62,133 nt of DNA from Thermomonas fusca DSM 15424 (lineage in GTDB: Bacteria > Pseudomonadota > Gammaproteobacteria > Xanthomonadales > Xanthomonadaceae), in contig NZ_AUIV01000026.1 of the NCBI RefSeq assembly GCF_000423885.1, forward strand, positions 1 to 62,133, written 5' to 3'. The position numbers and the translations under genes were made by a program. Position 1 is the first letter of the stretch; each line of letters begins with the position of its first letter. Positions 9,471-19,000 of the stretch are shown here, piece after piece. The notes beneath the pieces were generated by a model. That model was not told the DNA's origin and ran no database searches. It saw only the letters and a list, made by a program, of their open reading frames with translations.

Positions 9471-11522
9471 ATGAAGTCTGGACTACGGCTGGTCGCCGGA
9501 TTGCTGCTGTGCATGCTGTCGTCGCTGGCCGCGGCGCAGGCGCGCATGGACGACGTGCTGAAGGATTTTCGCGAGCATGGTTATCCGTCAGTGGCGGCGG
9601 CGATCCAGCGCCTGCAGTCGGTCGAGGACGTGCCCGGCCAGGACGCGCCGCTGGCGCGCCGCGCCGCTTATCACGGCGTATTGCTGGACCTGTCCAGGGG
9701 CGGCCGGCATCCGCAGGTGCATCGCTCCAGCGCCGCTGCGCTGCAACTGATGGCAGACAAGGAAGGCTGCGTGCGCTGCAGGTTCGACCTGGCCTTGTCG
9801 GCGTTCCGCGAGGGAGTCATCAACAAGGCAGCGCGCGCGGATGCCGAAGCACGACTGGCGGAGATGGAGATCTTGCAGCGACAGCTGGATTCGCGGGACG
9901 CTTTGCGGAAGCTGCTGGCGGCGCAGGCCGAACTGGACAGGCGGAAGGGCAACTACAACGATGCAATCGCCCTGCTGGTCCGCGCCAGCGAGCTGGCCAA
10001 GCTGGAAGGCCGCAACGCGGCGCAGGTGGAATACCTGGGCCTGATGGCCGCGCTGAATGCGGATCGTGGCGATCCCAAGCGCGCGATCCAGATGGGGAAC
10101 GAGGCCTACCGGCTGGCGGAAGAGATTGGCTATCTGGTGGAGCGGCCCACCATTCTGCTCGACCTGGGCCACGCCTATTCGCTTGCCGGGGAACGCACGA
10201 AGCAGCGCGCTGCGCTGGAAAAGGCATTGGCGCTGGTGGGTGACGACCCGGACCTGTTGCGAGACAGGATCATCATCCTCAACAACCTGGCCGATTTCTG
10301 GCTGTCGCAGCCCGGCGGCTACGCGCAGACGCTGCGGTATGCGCGGCAGGCACTGGCCCTGGCGCGGGAGCAGGGACTGCAGCGGGAAATGATCGCGCCG
10401 CTGGCCAACATCGGCATCGCACTGGCGGGGATGGGAGACGTGGACCGGGGCGTGGCCGTGCTGCGTGAATCCGTGGAGCTGTCCAAACAGGCCGACATCG
10501 AGGTCTACACGCTGGGCATCACCCAGGAACTGGTGCGGGTGCTGCGCGAGGCCGGGCGGTATGAAGAAGCGCTGGATGCCCTGCAGACGATCACCGAGCT
10601 GCAGGAAAAGCGCGCGGTTCAGGCGCGCGAGACCGCAGTGCTGGAGCTGCAGGAAAAATACTCTGCCCAGCGCAAGGCCGACGAGATCGAGAAGCTCGCT
10701 GCCCAGAACACGGCCAAACAGAGCCAGCTGGAGGCAGAGAGCTGGAAGCAGCGCCTGTGGATCGCGCTGGCGGTGATTCTGGGGCTGGTGTTGCTGGGAT
10801 CCTGGCAATCGATCAAGCGCGCGCGGCTGGCAAACCGCAAGCTGACCCATGTCAATGCCGCGCTGGCCCTGCAGTCGGCTACCGATGCGTTGACCGGCGC
10901 ATTCAACCGCCGACACACCCAGGCCATGCTGGACGGGCTGCAGCAGCAGATGGAGCAGGCGACCAGTGGGCAAAGCATCGGCCTGATGCTGCTGGATCTG
11001 GATCTGTTCAAGCGGATCAACGACACCCGCGGGCACGCGGCAGGCGACGCGGTGCTGGTGGAAACGGTCAGGCGCCTGCAGGCGAAGCTGCGCCAGAACG
11101 ACGTGGTGGCTCGTTGGGGCGGCGAAGAGTTCGTGCTGGTGCTGCCCACCACCCCGGCCGCGGCGCTGCCGCTGGTGGCGAAAAAGGTGCTGGATGCGAT
11201 CGGCGGCGATCCGGTCATGTTCGAGGGGCAGGCGATTCCGGTCAGCGTGTCGCTGGGCGTGGTCGCCTATCCGATGATGCCGGGACAGTCGTGGGCGGCT
11301 GCGCTTGGGCTCGCGGATTCCGCGCTGTATCTGGCCAAGGCCAGCGGCCGCAATCAGGCGATTTGCCTGACCCGGGTCGAGGTTGATGCCGCCTGCAGCG
11401 AAGCCGATCTGGCGCGACTGCGCGAGGCGGCGCAGGCCGAGTGGCAGATGGTCGAAGGGCCGGTGCAGCCGCTCCATGGCGGCGGGCCCGAACACCGGGA
11501 CGCGCCGCCGACGCAGGGCTGA
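9471..11522 (+). CDS. periplasmic TPR-repeat diguanylate cyclase
   Basis: A 683-residue predicted membrane protein making cyclic di-GMP. Order: signal peptide (1-23), a long helical region with TPR-like repeats (about 90-400) probably in the periplasm, a short coiled coil, one membrane segment (about 429-446) and a cytoplasmic GGDEF domain. The active-site motif is GGEEF (550-554), an active variant. RQND five residues before it matches the RxxD inhibitory site, so product feedback is expected. The ATG at 9471 was chosen because the signal peptide starts there. The ligand of the TPR sensor is unknown. Confidence 0.88.
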   Translation: MKSGLRLVAGLLLCMLSSLAAAQARMDDVLKDFREHGYPSVAAAIQRLQSVEDVPGQDAPLARRAAYHGVLLDLSRGGRHPQVHRSSAAALQLMADKEGCVRCRFDLALSAFREGVINKAARADAEARLAEMEILQRQLDSRDALRKLLAAQAELDRRKGNYNDAIALLVRASELAKLEGRNAAQVEYLGLMAALNADRGDPKRAIQMGNEAYRLAEEIGYLVERPTILLDLGHAYSLAGERTKQRAALEKALALVGDDPDLLRDRIIILNNLADFWLSQPGGYAQTLRYARQALALAREQGLQREMIAPLANIGIALAGMGDVDRGVAVLRESVELSKQADIEVYTLGITQELVRVLREAGRYEEALDALQTITELQEKRAVQARETAVLELQEKYSAQRKADEIEKLAAQNTAKQSQLEAESWKQRLWIALAVILGLVLLGSWQSIKRARLANRKLTHVNAALALQSATDALTGAFNRRHTQAMLDGLQQQMEQATSGQSIGLMLLDLDLFKRINDTRGHAAGDAVLVETVRRLQAKLRQNDVVARWGGEEFVLVLPTTPAAALPLVAKKVLDAIGGDPVMFEGQAIPVSVSLGVVAYPMMPGQSWAAALGLADSALYLAKASGRNQAICLTRVEVDAACSEADLARLREAAQAEWQMVEGPVQPLHGGGPEHRDAPPTQG

Positions 11523-11573
11523 CGTCGAAGCTGCCTGCGGTGCGTCAGCGCGCAGGCTTCGCCTTGCTGAAAC

Positions 11574-11601
11574 CATCACGCCCGCAGCTGCGGGCGTGAT
11601 G
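11574..11601. terminator. 28-bp perfect palindrome between convergent genes
   Basis: Two 14-base arms with no spacer (11574-11587 and 11588-11601) form a GC-rich hairpin between the ends of the GGDEF gene and rluB. There is only a weak T-rich stretch on the minus-strand side (GGTTTC). Probably a bidirectional terminator, though it lacks a proper T tract. Confidence 0.5.
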
Positions 11602-11630
11602 GCATGACTTCGACTGGAAAACGCTGCGGC

Positions 11631-13283
11631 TTACTTGCTGCCGCCGCGCGGGCCGCGGTTGCCGCCGGCCGGACGCGGGCCGCGCGGGCCGCGCGGGCCA
11701 TTGCCGGGGCCATTGCGGTTGCCGCCCGGGCGCGGGCCGCCCGGACGCGGGCCACGCGGGCCACGGGCGTCACCGTGGCCGCTGCCACCGTACGGGTTGA
11801 AGCCGCCGCCGTGGGCATGGTCGGACGGAAAGTGCGGGGCGTTGCCCGGATGGCCGTAAGGCTTGGGCGCGCGCTGCGGACGCGCTTCGCCGGCACCCGG
11901 GCCGCCTTCACGGCGCGGGCCGCGCTCACCGAACGGCTTGGGGCCGCGAGCGTCGCCGCCGAAGCCGGCACCGGGTCCGCGCGGCTTGCCGCCGCCGGGG
12001 CGGCCAGCGCCGCCGCTGCGTTCGCCGAACGGCTTGTCACCGAACTTCTTCGGGCCGCGCTGGCCGGGGTTGCGGTGGCCGGACGGGCCGGTGTCCACGC
12101 CATCCGGCACGAACCAGGTGCGCATCGCCGCCGGATTGTCGCCGCGCTGCTCGCCGGGCTTCATGCGCTGGCCGGGCTGGCGCGGGCCTTTCATCTTCAG
12201 GTGCTTGTCACGCTGCGCCGCGGCCATCTCGCCGCTGACGGTCAGGCCGCCGGGCTTGCGGGGGGCGCCGCGGCGACCGCGATCCTCGCGGAAGGCGTCG
12301 AAGCGGCGCAGTTCGCGGCCTTCGTCTGCGGTGGTGTGGCCGCCCACGTAGCCGTGGCCACGGGCGTTGCCGGTCACCACGGTCTTGCCAGCCTTGCGCT
12401 GGCCCAGCACCGGCATCAGCGTCAGCGCGGACGGCGCGCCGTCTTCCAGCCCCACCGCCTTGCGCAGCGCCTCGACCTCGGCCTGCGGCAGCTCCTGCGA
12501 CTGTCCGCGCAGCAGCGGTTGCGGCAGGCGCACCTGGCCGTAGCGGATGCGCTTCAGGCGGCTGACCTGGCAGCCCTGCGATTCCCACAACCGGCGTACT
12601 TCGCGGTTGCGGCCTTCCTTCAACAGCACCCGGAACCAGTCGTGGCTGCTTTCCTGCGGGGCATTGGCGCCGGTCACGCGCTCGATCTCGTCGAACTTGG
12701 CCGGGCCGTCCTCCAGCGCAACGCCGCGGGCCAGCCGGTCCACCAGCTTGTCGGACACGCTTTCCTCGCCTTCCGGCGCGCGCACGCGGCAGACGTATTC
12801 GCGTTCCACCTCGTGGCTGGGATGCATCATCGCGTTGGCCAGCTCGCCGTCGGTGGTGAGCAGCAGCAGGCCGGTGGTGTTGATGTCGAGCCGGCCGATC
12901 GCGATCCAGCGCGCGCCCTTCAGCGAGGGCAGTGCGTCGAAGATGGTCGGGCGGCCTTCGGGGTCTTCGCGGGTGGTCACTTCGCCTTCCGGCTTGTTGT
13001 ACATCAGCACGCGCGGCGGATCGGTCAGCGCGCTGGCCACGAAGGTGCGGCCGTCGATCTCGATCTTGTCGCCGCCGGTGATGCTCATTCCGGTCTGCGC
13101 GACCTCGCCGTTGACCTTGACCAGGCCCTCGGCGATGCGTGCTTCCAGCGCGCGGCGCGAGCCCAGGCCGGCCTGCGCCAGCACCTTGTGCAGGCGTTCG
13201 CTGATCTGCGGGGTGGCGGCGGTTTCGGTGGCGGCGCGCTTCAGGCTCAGCGGGCGGCGGGTCTTGGAATCTTCATTGCTCAT
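11631..13283 (-). CDS. rluB: 23S rRNA pseudouridine synthase RluB with long basic tail
   Basis: A 550-residue RsuA/RluB-family enzyme that should convert U2605 of 23S rRNA. An S4 RNA-binding domain (about 28-75) precedes the catalytic domain with GRLDINTTG at 130-138 and catalytic D133. The enzymatic part ends near residue 300; the rest is a low-complexity tail rich in Gly, Arg, Pro and Lys, ending in many 'RGPR' and 'PGG' units, likely disordered and RNA-binding. E. coli RluB also has a shorter basic tail. ATG 13283 overlaps the end of scpB by 11 bases. Confidence 0.92.
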   Translation of the reverse strand: MSNEDSKTRRPLSLKRAATETAATPQISERLHKVLAQAGLGSRRALEARIAEGLVKVNGEVAQTGMSITGGDKIEIDGRTFVASALTDPPRVLMYNKPEGEVTTREDPEGRPTIFDALPSLKGARWIAIGRLDINTTGLLLLTTDGELANAMMHPSHEVEREYVCRVRAPEGEESVSDKLVDRLARGVALEDGPAKFDEIERVTGANAPQESSHDWFRVLLKEGRNREVRRLWESQGCQVSRLKRIRYGQVRLPQPLLRGQSQELPQAEVEALRKAVGLEDGAPSALTLMPVLGQRKAGKTVVTGNARGHGYVGGHTTADEGRELRRFDAFREDRGRRGAPRKPGGLTVSGEMAAAQRDKHLKMKGPRQPGQRMKPGEQRGDNPAAMRTWFVPDGVDTGPSGHRNPGQRGPKKFGDKPFGERSGGAGRPGGGKPRGPGAGFGGDARGPKPFGERGPRREGGPGAGEARPQRAPKPYGHPGNAPHFPSDHAHGGGFNPYGGSGHGDARGPRGPRPGGPRPGGNRNGPGNGPRGPRGPRPAGGNRGPRGGSK

Positions 13284-14046
13284 GTGCTTGCTCCGACGAT
13301 GCGCGGCTGTCAGCCGAGGGATTCGCGTCGTCTCCGTGTGGGTCTTGGTTGGGTTGGGGTTGTTCGGGCAGAGCGTGTACGGAAATGGGGTCCGAGACCA
13401 TTTCCCCATCGCTGTCTTCGTTCGGGCTTGCTTGGCTGGAAATGTTCTCCGACCCCGTTTCCATCCCGGCCGGAATGGCCGGGGCAAACGGAAGCTGCGG
13501 TTCCAGCTCGCCGATCTCCTTAAGTTCCGACAGCGGCGGCAGTTCGTCCAGCCGCTTCAGTCCGAAGTAGTCCAGGAAGGTCTTGGTGGTGGCCAGCAGC
13601 TCGGGCTTGCCGGGCACGTCGCGATGGCCGACCACGCGGATCCACTCGCGTTCTTCCAGCGCCTTGATGATGCTGCTGTTCACGGTGACGCCGCGGATCT
13701 GTTCGATCTCGCCGCGGGTGATGGGCTGGCGATAGGCGATCAGCGCCAGCGTCTCCAGGGTGGCGCGGGTGTACTTGGTCTGCCGCTCGGTCCACAGCCG
13801 CGCCACCCACGGGTGCACGTCGGCCTGGATCTGGAAGCGCCAGCCGGAGGCGACTTCAACCAGCTCCACGCCGCGCCCGTCGCAGCCGGCCTGCAGCTCG
13901 CGCAGCGCGGTTTCCACGCTGTCCTCGGGCGCCGGTTCGTCCAGCGGGAACAGACCCTTCAGCTGGACCAGCGTCAGCGGCTGGTGTGAGGCCAGCAGTG
14001 CGGCCTCGACGACGCGGGTGACAAGGGATTGGTCGATTTCGGTCAT
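13273..14046 (-). CDS. scpB: condensin subunit ScpB
   Basis: Kleisin-associated winged-helix protein of 257 aa that joins ScpA and SMC in the chromosome-segregation condensin. The conserved core is residues 5-180 ('YRQPITRGEIEQIRGV'). The last 65 residues are low-complexity and acidic. Two inverted copies of a 25-bp REP-like sequence lie inside this tail, encoding residues about 195-203 and 214-222, so the tail appears to have been extended by repeat insertion without breaking the frame. It overlaps scpA by four bases; scpA-scpB-rluB form an operon. Confidence 0.92.
   Translation of the reverse strand: MTEIDQSLVTRVVEAALLASHQPLTLVQLKGLFPLDEPAPEDSVETALRELQAGCDGRGVELVEVASGWRFQIQADVHPWVARLWTERQTKYTRATLETLALIAYRQPITRGEIEQIRGVTVNSSIIKALEEREWIRVVGHRDVPGKPELLATTKTFLDYFGLKRLDELPPLSELKEIGELEPQLPFAPAIPAGMETGSENISSQASPNEDSDGEMVSDPISVHALPEQPQPNQDPHGDDANPSADSRASSEQAHEQ
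13381..13405 (+). repeat. REP-like repeat, copy A, inside scpB
   Basis: A 25-base imperfect palindrome with ends GGAAATGGGGTC and ACCATTTCC. It matches the reverse complement of copy B at 22 of 25 positions. The GGGGTC(G)GAGA core with ATTTCC end recalls REP sequences associated with RAYT transposases in gammaproteobacteria; that assignment is from memory. Confidence 0.7.
13438..13462 (-). repeat. REP-like repeat, copy B, inside scpB
   Basis: Inverted relative to copy A, with 32 bases between them, giving the head-to-tail pair arrangement known as a BIME. On the minus strand it reads GGAAACGGGGTCGGAGAAC followed by ATTTCC. The two copies could also pair into one long hairpin in the scpB mRNA. 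Confidence 0.7.
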
Positions 14047-15005
14047 GCATTCGGCCCGGTTGCGTCATCGAACTCGCTGGAAAGCTCGTCCAGCGCGGGC
14101 GCGTCTTCGCCCGTGGTCAGCGACTTCACGTAGATCGGCGCCAGCGGCCGACGTTCGCCTTGGCGAACGTCCACAGGCTCGTCCTGCACGATGTCGATCA
14201 GCTGTTCCTTGGCCAGGGTGAGCAGGCCGAGGAAGGTGACCACCACGCCCAGCTTGCCTTCCTCGACCGTGAACAGCGATTCGAAGCGGTGGAAGGCGCC
14301 GCCGGCCAGCCGCTCCAGCAGTTCGCCCATGCGCTGGCGCACGCTCAGCGCGTCGCGCTTGATCGCGTGCTGGGTGTACAGCTCGGCGCGCTTGAACACG
14401 TCGTGCAGGGCCAGCAGCATTTCCTTCAGTTCCACCGGCGGCGGCAGCCGCACCGCGGCGCGATCGGGCAGGTGGGCCGTGGCCACGCTGGTGTCGCGGT
14501 CCTGCCGCGGCAGGGTGTCCAGGTCCTCGGCGGCCTTCTTGTAGCGCTCGTACTCCTGCAGCCTGCGCACCAGGTCGGCGCGCGGATCGTCTTCCACGCC
14601 TTCCTCGCTGGGCGGCCGCGGCAGCAGCATGCGCGACTTGATCTCGGCCAGGATCGCGGCCATGACCAGGTATTCGGCAGCCAGCTCGAAGCGCATCTCG
14701 TGCATGGCCTGGATGTAGTCCACGTACTGCCGGGTGATCTCGGCGACGGGGATGTCAAGGATGTCCAGATTCTGCCGGCGGATCAGGTACAGCAGCAGGT
14801 CCAGGGGGCCTTCGAAGGCGTCGAGGATGACTTCCAGCGCGTCCGGCGGGATGTAGAGATCCTTCGGGATCTCCACCACCGGCTGTCCAAGCACCATCGC
14901 CAGCGGCATTTCCTGCTGCTGCGGCGCGGCCTGTTGTTCGGGGCGCATGCTCGGATTGTGGGCGGGGGCATCGGCCGCCGGGCCGCTGCTGGATTCGGAT
15001 GTCAT
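14043..15005 (-). CDS. scpA: condensin kleisin subunit ScpA
   Basis: A 320-residue kleisin that bridges the SMC heads and recruits ScpB. Recognisable family segments are 'FEGPLDLLLYLIRRQNLDI' (about 64-82) and 'YLVMAAILAEIKSRMLLP'; the C-terminal winged helix contains 'VVVTFLGLLTLAKEQLIDI'. The first 40 residues are a Gln/Pro-rich extension. ATG 15005 is the first plausible start; no better one lies upstream. It heads the scpA-scpB-rluB operon, and the partner smc gene is only 1 kb away on the opposite strand. Confidence 0.93.
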   Translation of the reverse strand: MTSESSSGPAADAPAHNPSMRPEQQAAPQQQEMPLAMVLGQPVVEIPKDLYIPPDALEVILDAFEGPLDLLLYLIRRQNLDILDIPVAEITRQYVDYIQAMHEMRFELAAEYLVMAAILAEIKSRMLLPRPPSEEGVEDDPRADLVRRLQEYERYKKAAEDLDTLPRQDRDTSVATAHLPDRAAVRLPPPVELKEMLLALHDVFKRAELYTQHAIKRDALSVRQRMGELLERLAGGAFHRFESLFTVEEGKLGVVVTFLGLLTLAKEQLIDIVQDEPVDVRQGERRPLAPIYVKSLTTGEDAPALDELSSEFDDATGPNA

Positions 15006-15296
15006 CTGGTTTGCGGCCCCCTCCGGGCCACAGCATGTGTCGATGGCCGTACCGGCCGGGTCACCTTGCGCCTGCAGCAATCCGCCACTGCGCGCATGCA
15101 CCCGGCCAGCGGGCGGCATCGGAACGGGTGGCAGGAGGCCGGATCGGCGGGCGCGGGGCGGCGTGTGGGGCGCCGGATGGCCGCGCGGGCCGCGGGATCG
15201 GGCCTTAACACGATCGGCCAAGGGTACGGGCTGCCGCCGCGGCTGTCCACTGGCCGCCCCTACAATGGCGGCAACGGTTCATGGAGGGCGGATGCG

Positions 15297-15596
15297 ATGT
15301 GGTACGTGATCGAGGGCTATGACGGACAGGACGTGCTGGCGCGGCGGCAGGCCGCGCGCCCGGAACACCTGGCACGCCTGCACGCGCTGCGCGACGAGGG
15401 CCGGCTGCTGCTGGCCGGTCCATGCCCGGCCATCGACGCCGAGGATCCGGGCCCGGCGGGCTTCTCCGGCAGCCTGGTGGTGGCCCGCTTCGATTCGCTG
15501 CAGGACGCCCGCGCCTGGGCCGATGCCGATCCCTACTGCGCCGCCGGCGTGTACGCGCGGGTGGACGTGCGCCCGTTCCGCAAGGTGCTGCCGTGA
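15297..15596 (+). CDS. yciI: YciI family protein
   Basis: A 99-residue ferredoxin-like-fold protein of the YciI family ('MWYVIEGYDGQDVLARRQAARPEHLARL' pattern split over residues 1-28, and 'DPYCAAGVYARVDVRPFRKVL' at the end). The conserved His-Asp pair proposed as catalytic in YciI corresponds to H24 and D77. Function is not established for most members. GGAGGG lies 10 bases before ATG 15297. It overlaps the next gene by GTGA. Confidence 0.85.
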   Translation: MWYVIEGYDGQDVLARRQAARPEHLARLHALRDEGRLLLAGPCPAIDAEDPGPAGFSGSLVVARFDSLQDARAWADADPYCAAGVYARVDVRPFRKVLP

Positions 15597-15904
15597 GCGG
15601 CGGCTGGAGCGAGGTCGACATTCCGCGCCTGAACCCGGCGCGGGTCGAGCGCATCCGCGAGCTGCTGATGCAGGCGCTGTCGCCGCTGTCGCTGGAGGTC
15701 AGCGACGACAGCCACAGGCACGCCGGCCATGCCGGCGCCCGCGGCGGGCAGGGCCATTTCGGCATCGATATCGTCAGCGCCGCCTTCGCCGGCAAGCTGC
15801 CGCTGGCCCGGCACCGGCTGGTCTACGCCGCGCTGGGCGAGATGATGCAGACCGACATCCACGCCCTGGCGATCCGCGCGCGAACCCCCGACGAGGCCGC
15901 GTAG
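15593..15904 (+). CDS. bolA: BolA family protein
   Basis: A 103-residue BolA-fold protein starting at GTG 15593 coupled to yciI. It shows the family pattern 'LEVSDDSHRHAGHAG' and 'GHFGIDIVSAAFAGKLPLARHRLVYAAL'. BolA proteins bind monothiol glutaredoxins and [2Fe-2S] clusters; E. coli BolA also acts as a regulator of cell shape. Located between yciI and smc, as in other xanthomonads. Confidence 0.9.
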   Translation: MSGGWSEVDIPRLNPARVERIRELLMQALSPLSLEVSDDSHRHAGHAGARGGQGHFGIDIVSAAFAGKLPLARHRLVYAALGEMMQTDIHALAIRARTPDEAA

Positions 15905-15910
15905 CGCCGC

Positions 15911-15916
15911 TATACT
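15911..15916 (+). promoter_or_regulatory. possible -10 box upstream of smc
   Basis: TATACT lies just after the bolA stop codon, 120 bases before smc. The hexamer 17 bases upstream (15888-15893) is a poor -35 match, so this is only suggestive. Confidence 0.3.
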
Positions 15917-16035
15917 CATCTGTCGGCATCTGCCTGCCGCAGAGTTTCCCTTAGATAAAACAATGGTTTAGGGGATCGATTCAGTCCAATTTTCCAGCGG
16001 CGCGGGTTCGCGCCGCCAAGGGTTCACCGACGCGC

Positions 16036-19000
16036 ATGCGCCTGTCCACCATCAAGCTGTCCGGCTTCAAGTCCTTCGTCGATCCGACCACGCTGCACCT
16101 GCCGACCAACATGACCGGCATCGTCGGTCCGAACGGCTGCGGCAAGTCCAACATCATCGACGCGATCCGCTGGGTGATGGGCGAGAGCGCCGCCAGCCGC
16201 CTGCGCGGCGATTCGCTGACCGACGTGATCTTCTCCGGCAGTTCGGCGCGCAAACCGGTGTCGCAGGCCAGCGTGGAACTGGTGTTCGACAACAGCGACC
16301 ACACCATCACCGGCGAATACGCGGCGTTCAACGAAATCTCGGTCAAGCGCACGGTCAGCCGCGACGGCCAGAGCGGCTACTACCTCAATGGCGGCAAGTG
16401 CCGTCGCCGCGACATCACCGACCTGTTCCTCGGCACCGGTCTGGGCCCGCGCAGCTACTCGATCATCGAGCAGGGCATGATCTCGCAGGTCATCGAGGCC
16501 AAGCCCGAAGAACTGCGCGTCTATCTGGAAGAGGCGGCCGGCATCTCCAAGTACAAGGAGCGGCGCAAGGAAACCGAGACCCGCATCCGCCACACCCGCG
16601 AGAACCTGGACCGCCTCAACGACCTCCGCGAGGAAGTCGGCAAGCAGCTGCAGCACCTGGCGCGGCAGGCCAAGCAGGCCGAGCAGTACACCGCGATCCA
16701 GGCCGAACGCAGGGTCAAGGACGCCGAATGGAAGGCGCTGGAGTTCCGCGCGCTGGACGCCCGCCTGCAGGGCCTGCGCGAAAAACTGGCGCGCGAGGAA
16801 ACCCGGCTGGAGCAGCTGATCGCCGAGCAGCGCCACGCCGAAAGCGAGCTGGAAACCGGGCGGGAGCGCCGCGAAACCGCCAGTGATGCGCTCAATGCCG
16901 CGCAGGCCGCGGTCTACCAGGTCGGCAGCACGCTGGCGCGGGTGGAACAGCAGATCGCCCACCAGCGCGAACTGTCGGTGCGGTTGCAGCGCGCACGCGA
17001 CGAGGCGCAGGCAGCGCTGGCCGAACTGGGCAGCCACATCAGCGGCGACCAGCAGAAGCTCGACGTATTGCGCGAGGCGCTGGCCGATGCCGAACCCCGG
17101 CTTGAGCTGCTGCAGGAAGAAGACCTGCTGCGCCAGGACGCCCTGCGCGAGGCGGAAACCCGGCTGGCCGACTGGCAGCAGCGCTGGGACACGCACAGCC
17201 GCGACCAGGCCGAAGCCGCGCGCGCCGGTGACGTCGAGCGCACCCGCATCGAACACCTGGACCGGCAGATCCTCGACGCCGACCGCCGCCGCCAGCAGCT
17301 GCGCGAGGAGCGCGCCGGGCTCGACCTCGACACCCTCAGCGATGCCTTCGAGCAGCTGCAGTTGCAGCACGAAACCCAGAAGGAATCGCTGGAGTCGCTG
17401 ACCGGTGACGTGGAAACCCGCAAGCAGGCCAGCGGCGAGGTGCAGGAGCGCCAGCGCGCTGCCCAGTCGGAGCTGGCCGAACTGCGCAAGCAAGCGCAGG
17501 GCGCGCGCGGCCGCTTGTCTTCGCTGGAAACCCTGCAGGCGGCTGCGCTGGGGCAGGAAAAAGGCGCGGCCAAACAGTGGCTGGAAGCGCATGGCCTGAA
17601 CGATGCCGCCCGCGTCGGCGAACGCCTGCAGGTCGAGGCCGGCTGGGAAAATGCGGTCGAAGCCGCGCTGGGTCAGCTGATCGAAGCGGTCATCGTGGAG
17701 GCGCCGGAGCAGCTGGTCGATGCGCTGGGCGAGCTCGGCGAAGGCCGGCTGGCGCTGGTCGCCGGCGCGGCCGAAGACGCCACCTATCCCGCCACCTCGC
17801 TGGCGGCGAAAGTGCAGGGCCCGCGCGCGATCCGTCGCCTGCTGGCGCGGCTGCACGCGGCCGACACCCTAGTCGATGCACGCGCGCTGCAGGCCACGCT
17901 GGGCGAGGGCGATTCGGTCATCACCCGTGGCGGCGAGCGGCTTGGCGACGGCTGGGTGCGCATCGCGCGTTCCGGCGCGGCCAAGCAGGGCGCGCTGCTG
18001 CGCGAGAAGGAAATCCAGAGCCTGCGCGGCGACATCGAACAGCACCAGCAGCGCGAACGCGAACTGGACGCCGCGCTGATCCGGCTGCGCGACGCCCATC
18101 TGGCGGCCGAGCAGCAGCGCGAGGACGCGCAGCGCCAGCTGTACATGGCGCATCGCAACGTATCGGAGCTCGCCGGCCAGCTGCAGAGCCAGCAGGGCCG
18201 GCTGGAGAACGCGCGCAACCGCATCGCCCGCATCGACGGTGAGCTGGCGCAGCTGGGCGAAGTGCTGGAGGCGAACAAGGAACAGGCCGCCGAGGCGCGC
18301 ATCCGCATCGACGACGCGCTGGGCCGGATGGGCAATCTGGAGTCGGCCCGGCAGACCCTGGAAAACGAGCGTCGCTACCTCACCGACAAGCGCGAGGCGG
18401 CCCGCAGCGCTGCCCGCGAGGCGCGCGACGCCGCGCACGCACTGGCGCTGACGCTGGAATCGCAGCGCGTGCAGGCGGTGGCGCTGGCGCAGGCGCTGGA
18501 ACGCATGGGCGGGCAGCGCGGGCAGCTGGATTCCAGGCTTGGCGACCTGGCCGCGCAGATGGCCGAAGGCGATGCGCCCGTGCAGGCGCTGGAAGCCGAG
18601 CGGCAGGCCGCACTGGAGGAGCGTGTGCGCGCCGATCGCGCGCTGGCGCAGGCGCGCTCGACGCTGGAAGGCATCGACGCCGAGCTGCGCCAGCACGAGC
18701 AGGTGCGCCAACAGCGCGACGCGCAGGCGCTGGCGCAGCGGGAGGCCATCGGCCAGCGTCGCCTCGACCAGCAGGCGCTGGCGCTGAAGGCCGAGCAGTT
18801 CACGGCGGCGGTGGTCGAAGCCGGCTTCGTCATGGACGAGGTGCTGAACACGCTGCCGGAAAACGCCGAGGCGGGCGCGTGGGAGCGCACGGTTGGCGAG
18901 CTGGACGGCAAGCTGCGTCGGCTGGAGCCGGTCAATCTGGCCGCCATCGCCGAACACGCAGAGGCCGCGCAGCGCAAGGAATACCTGGATGCGCAGGACG

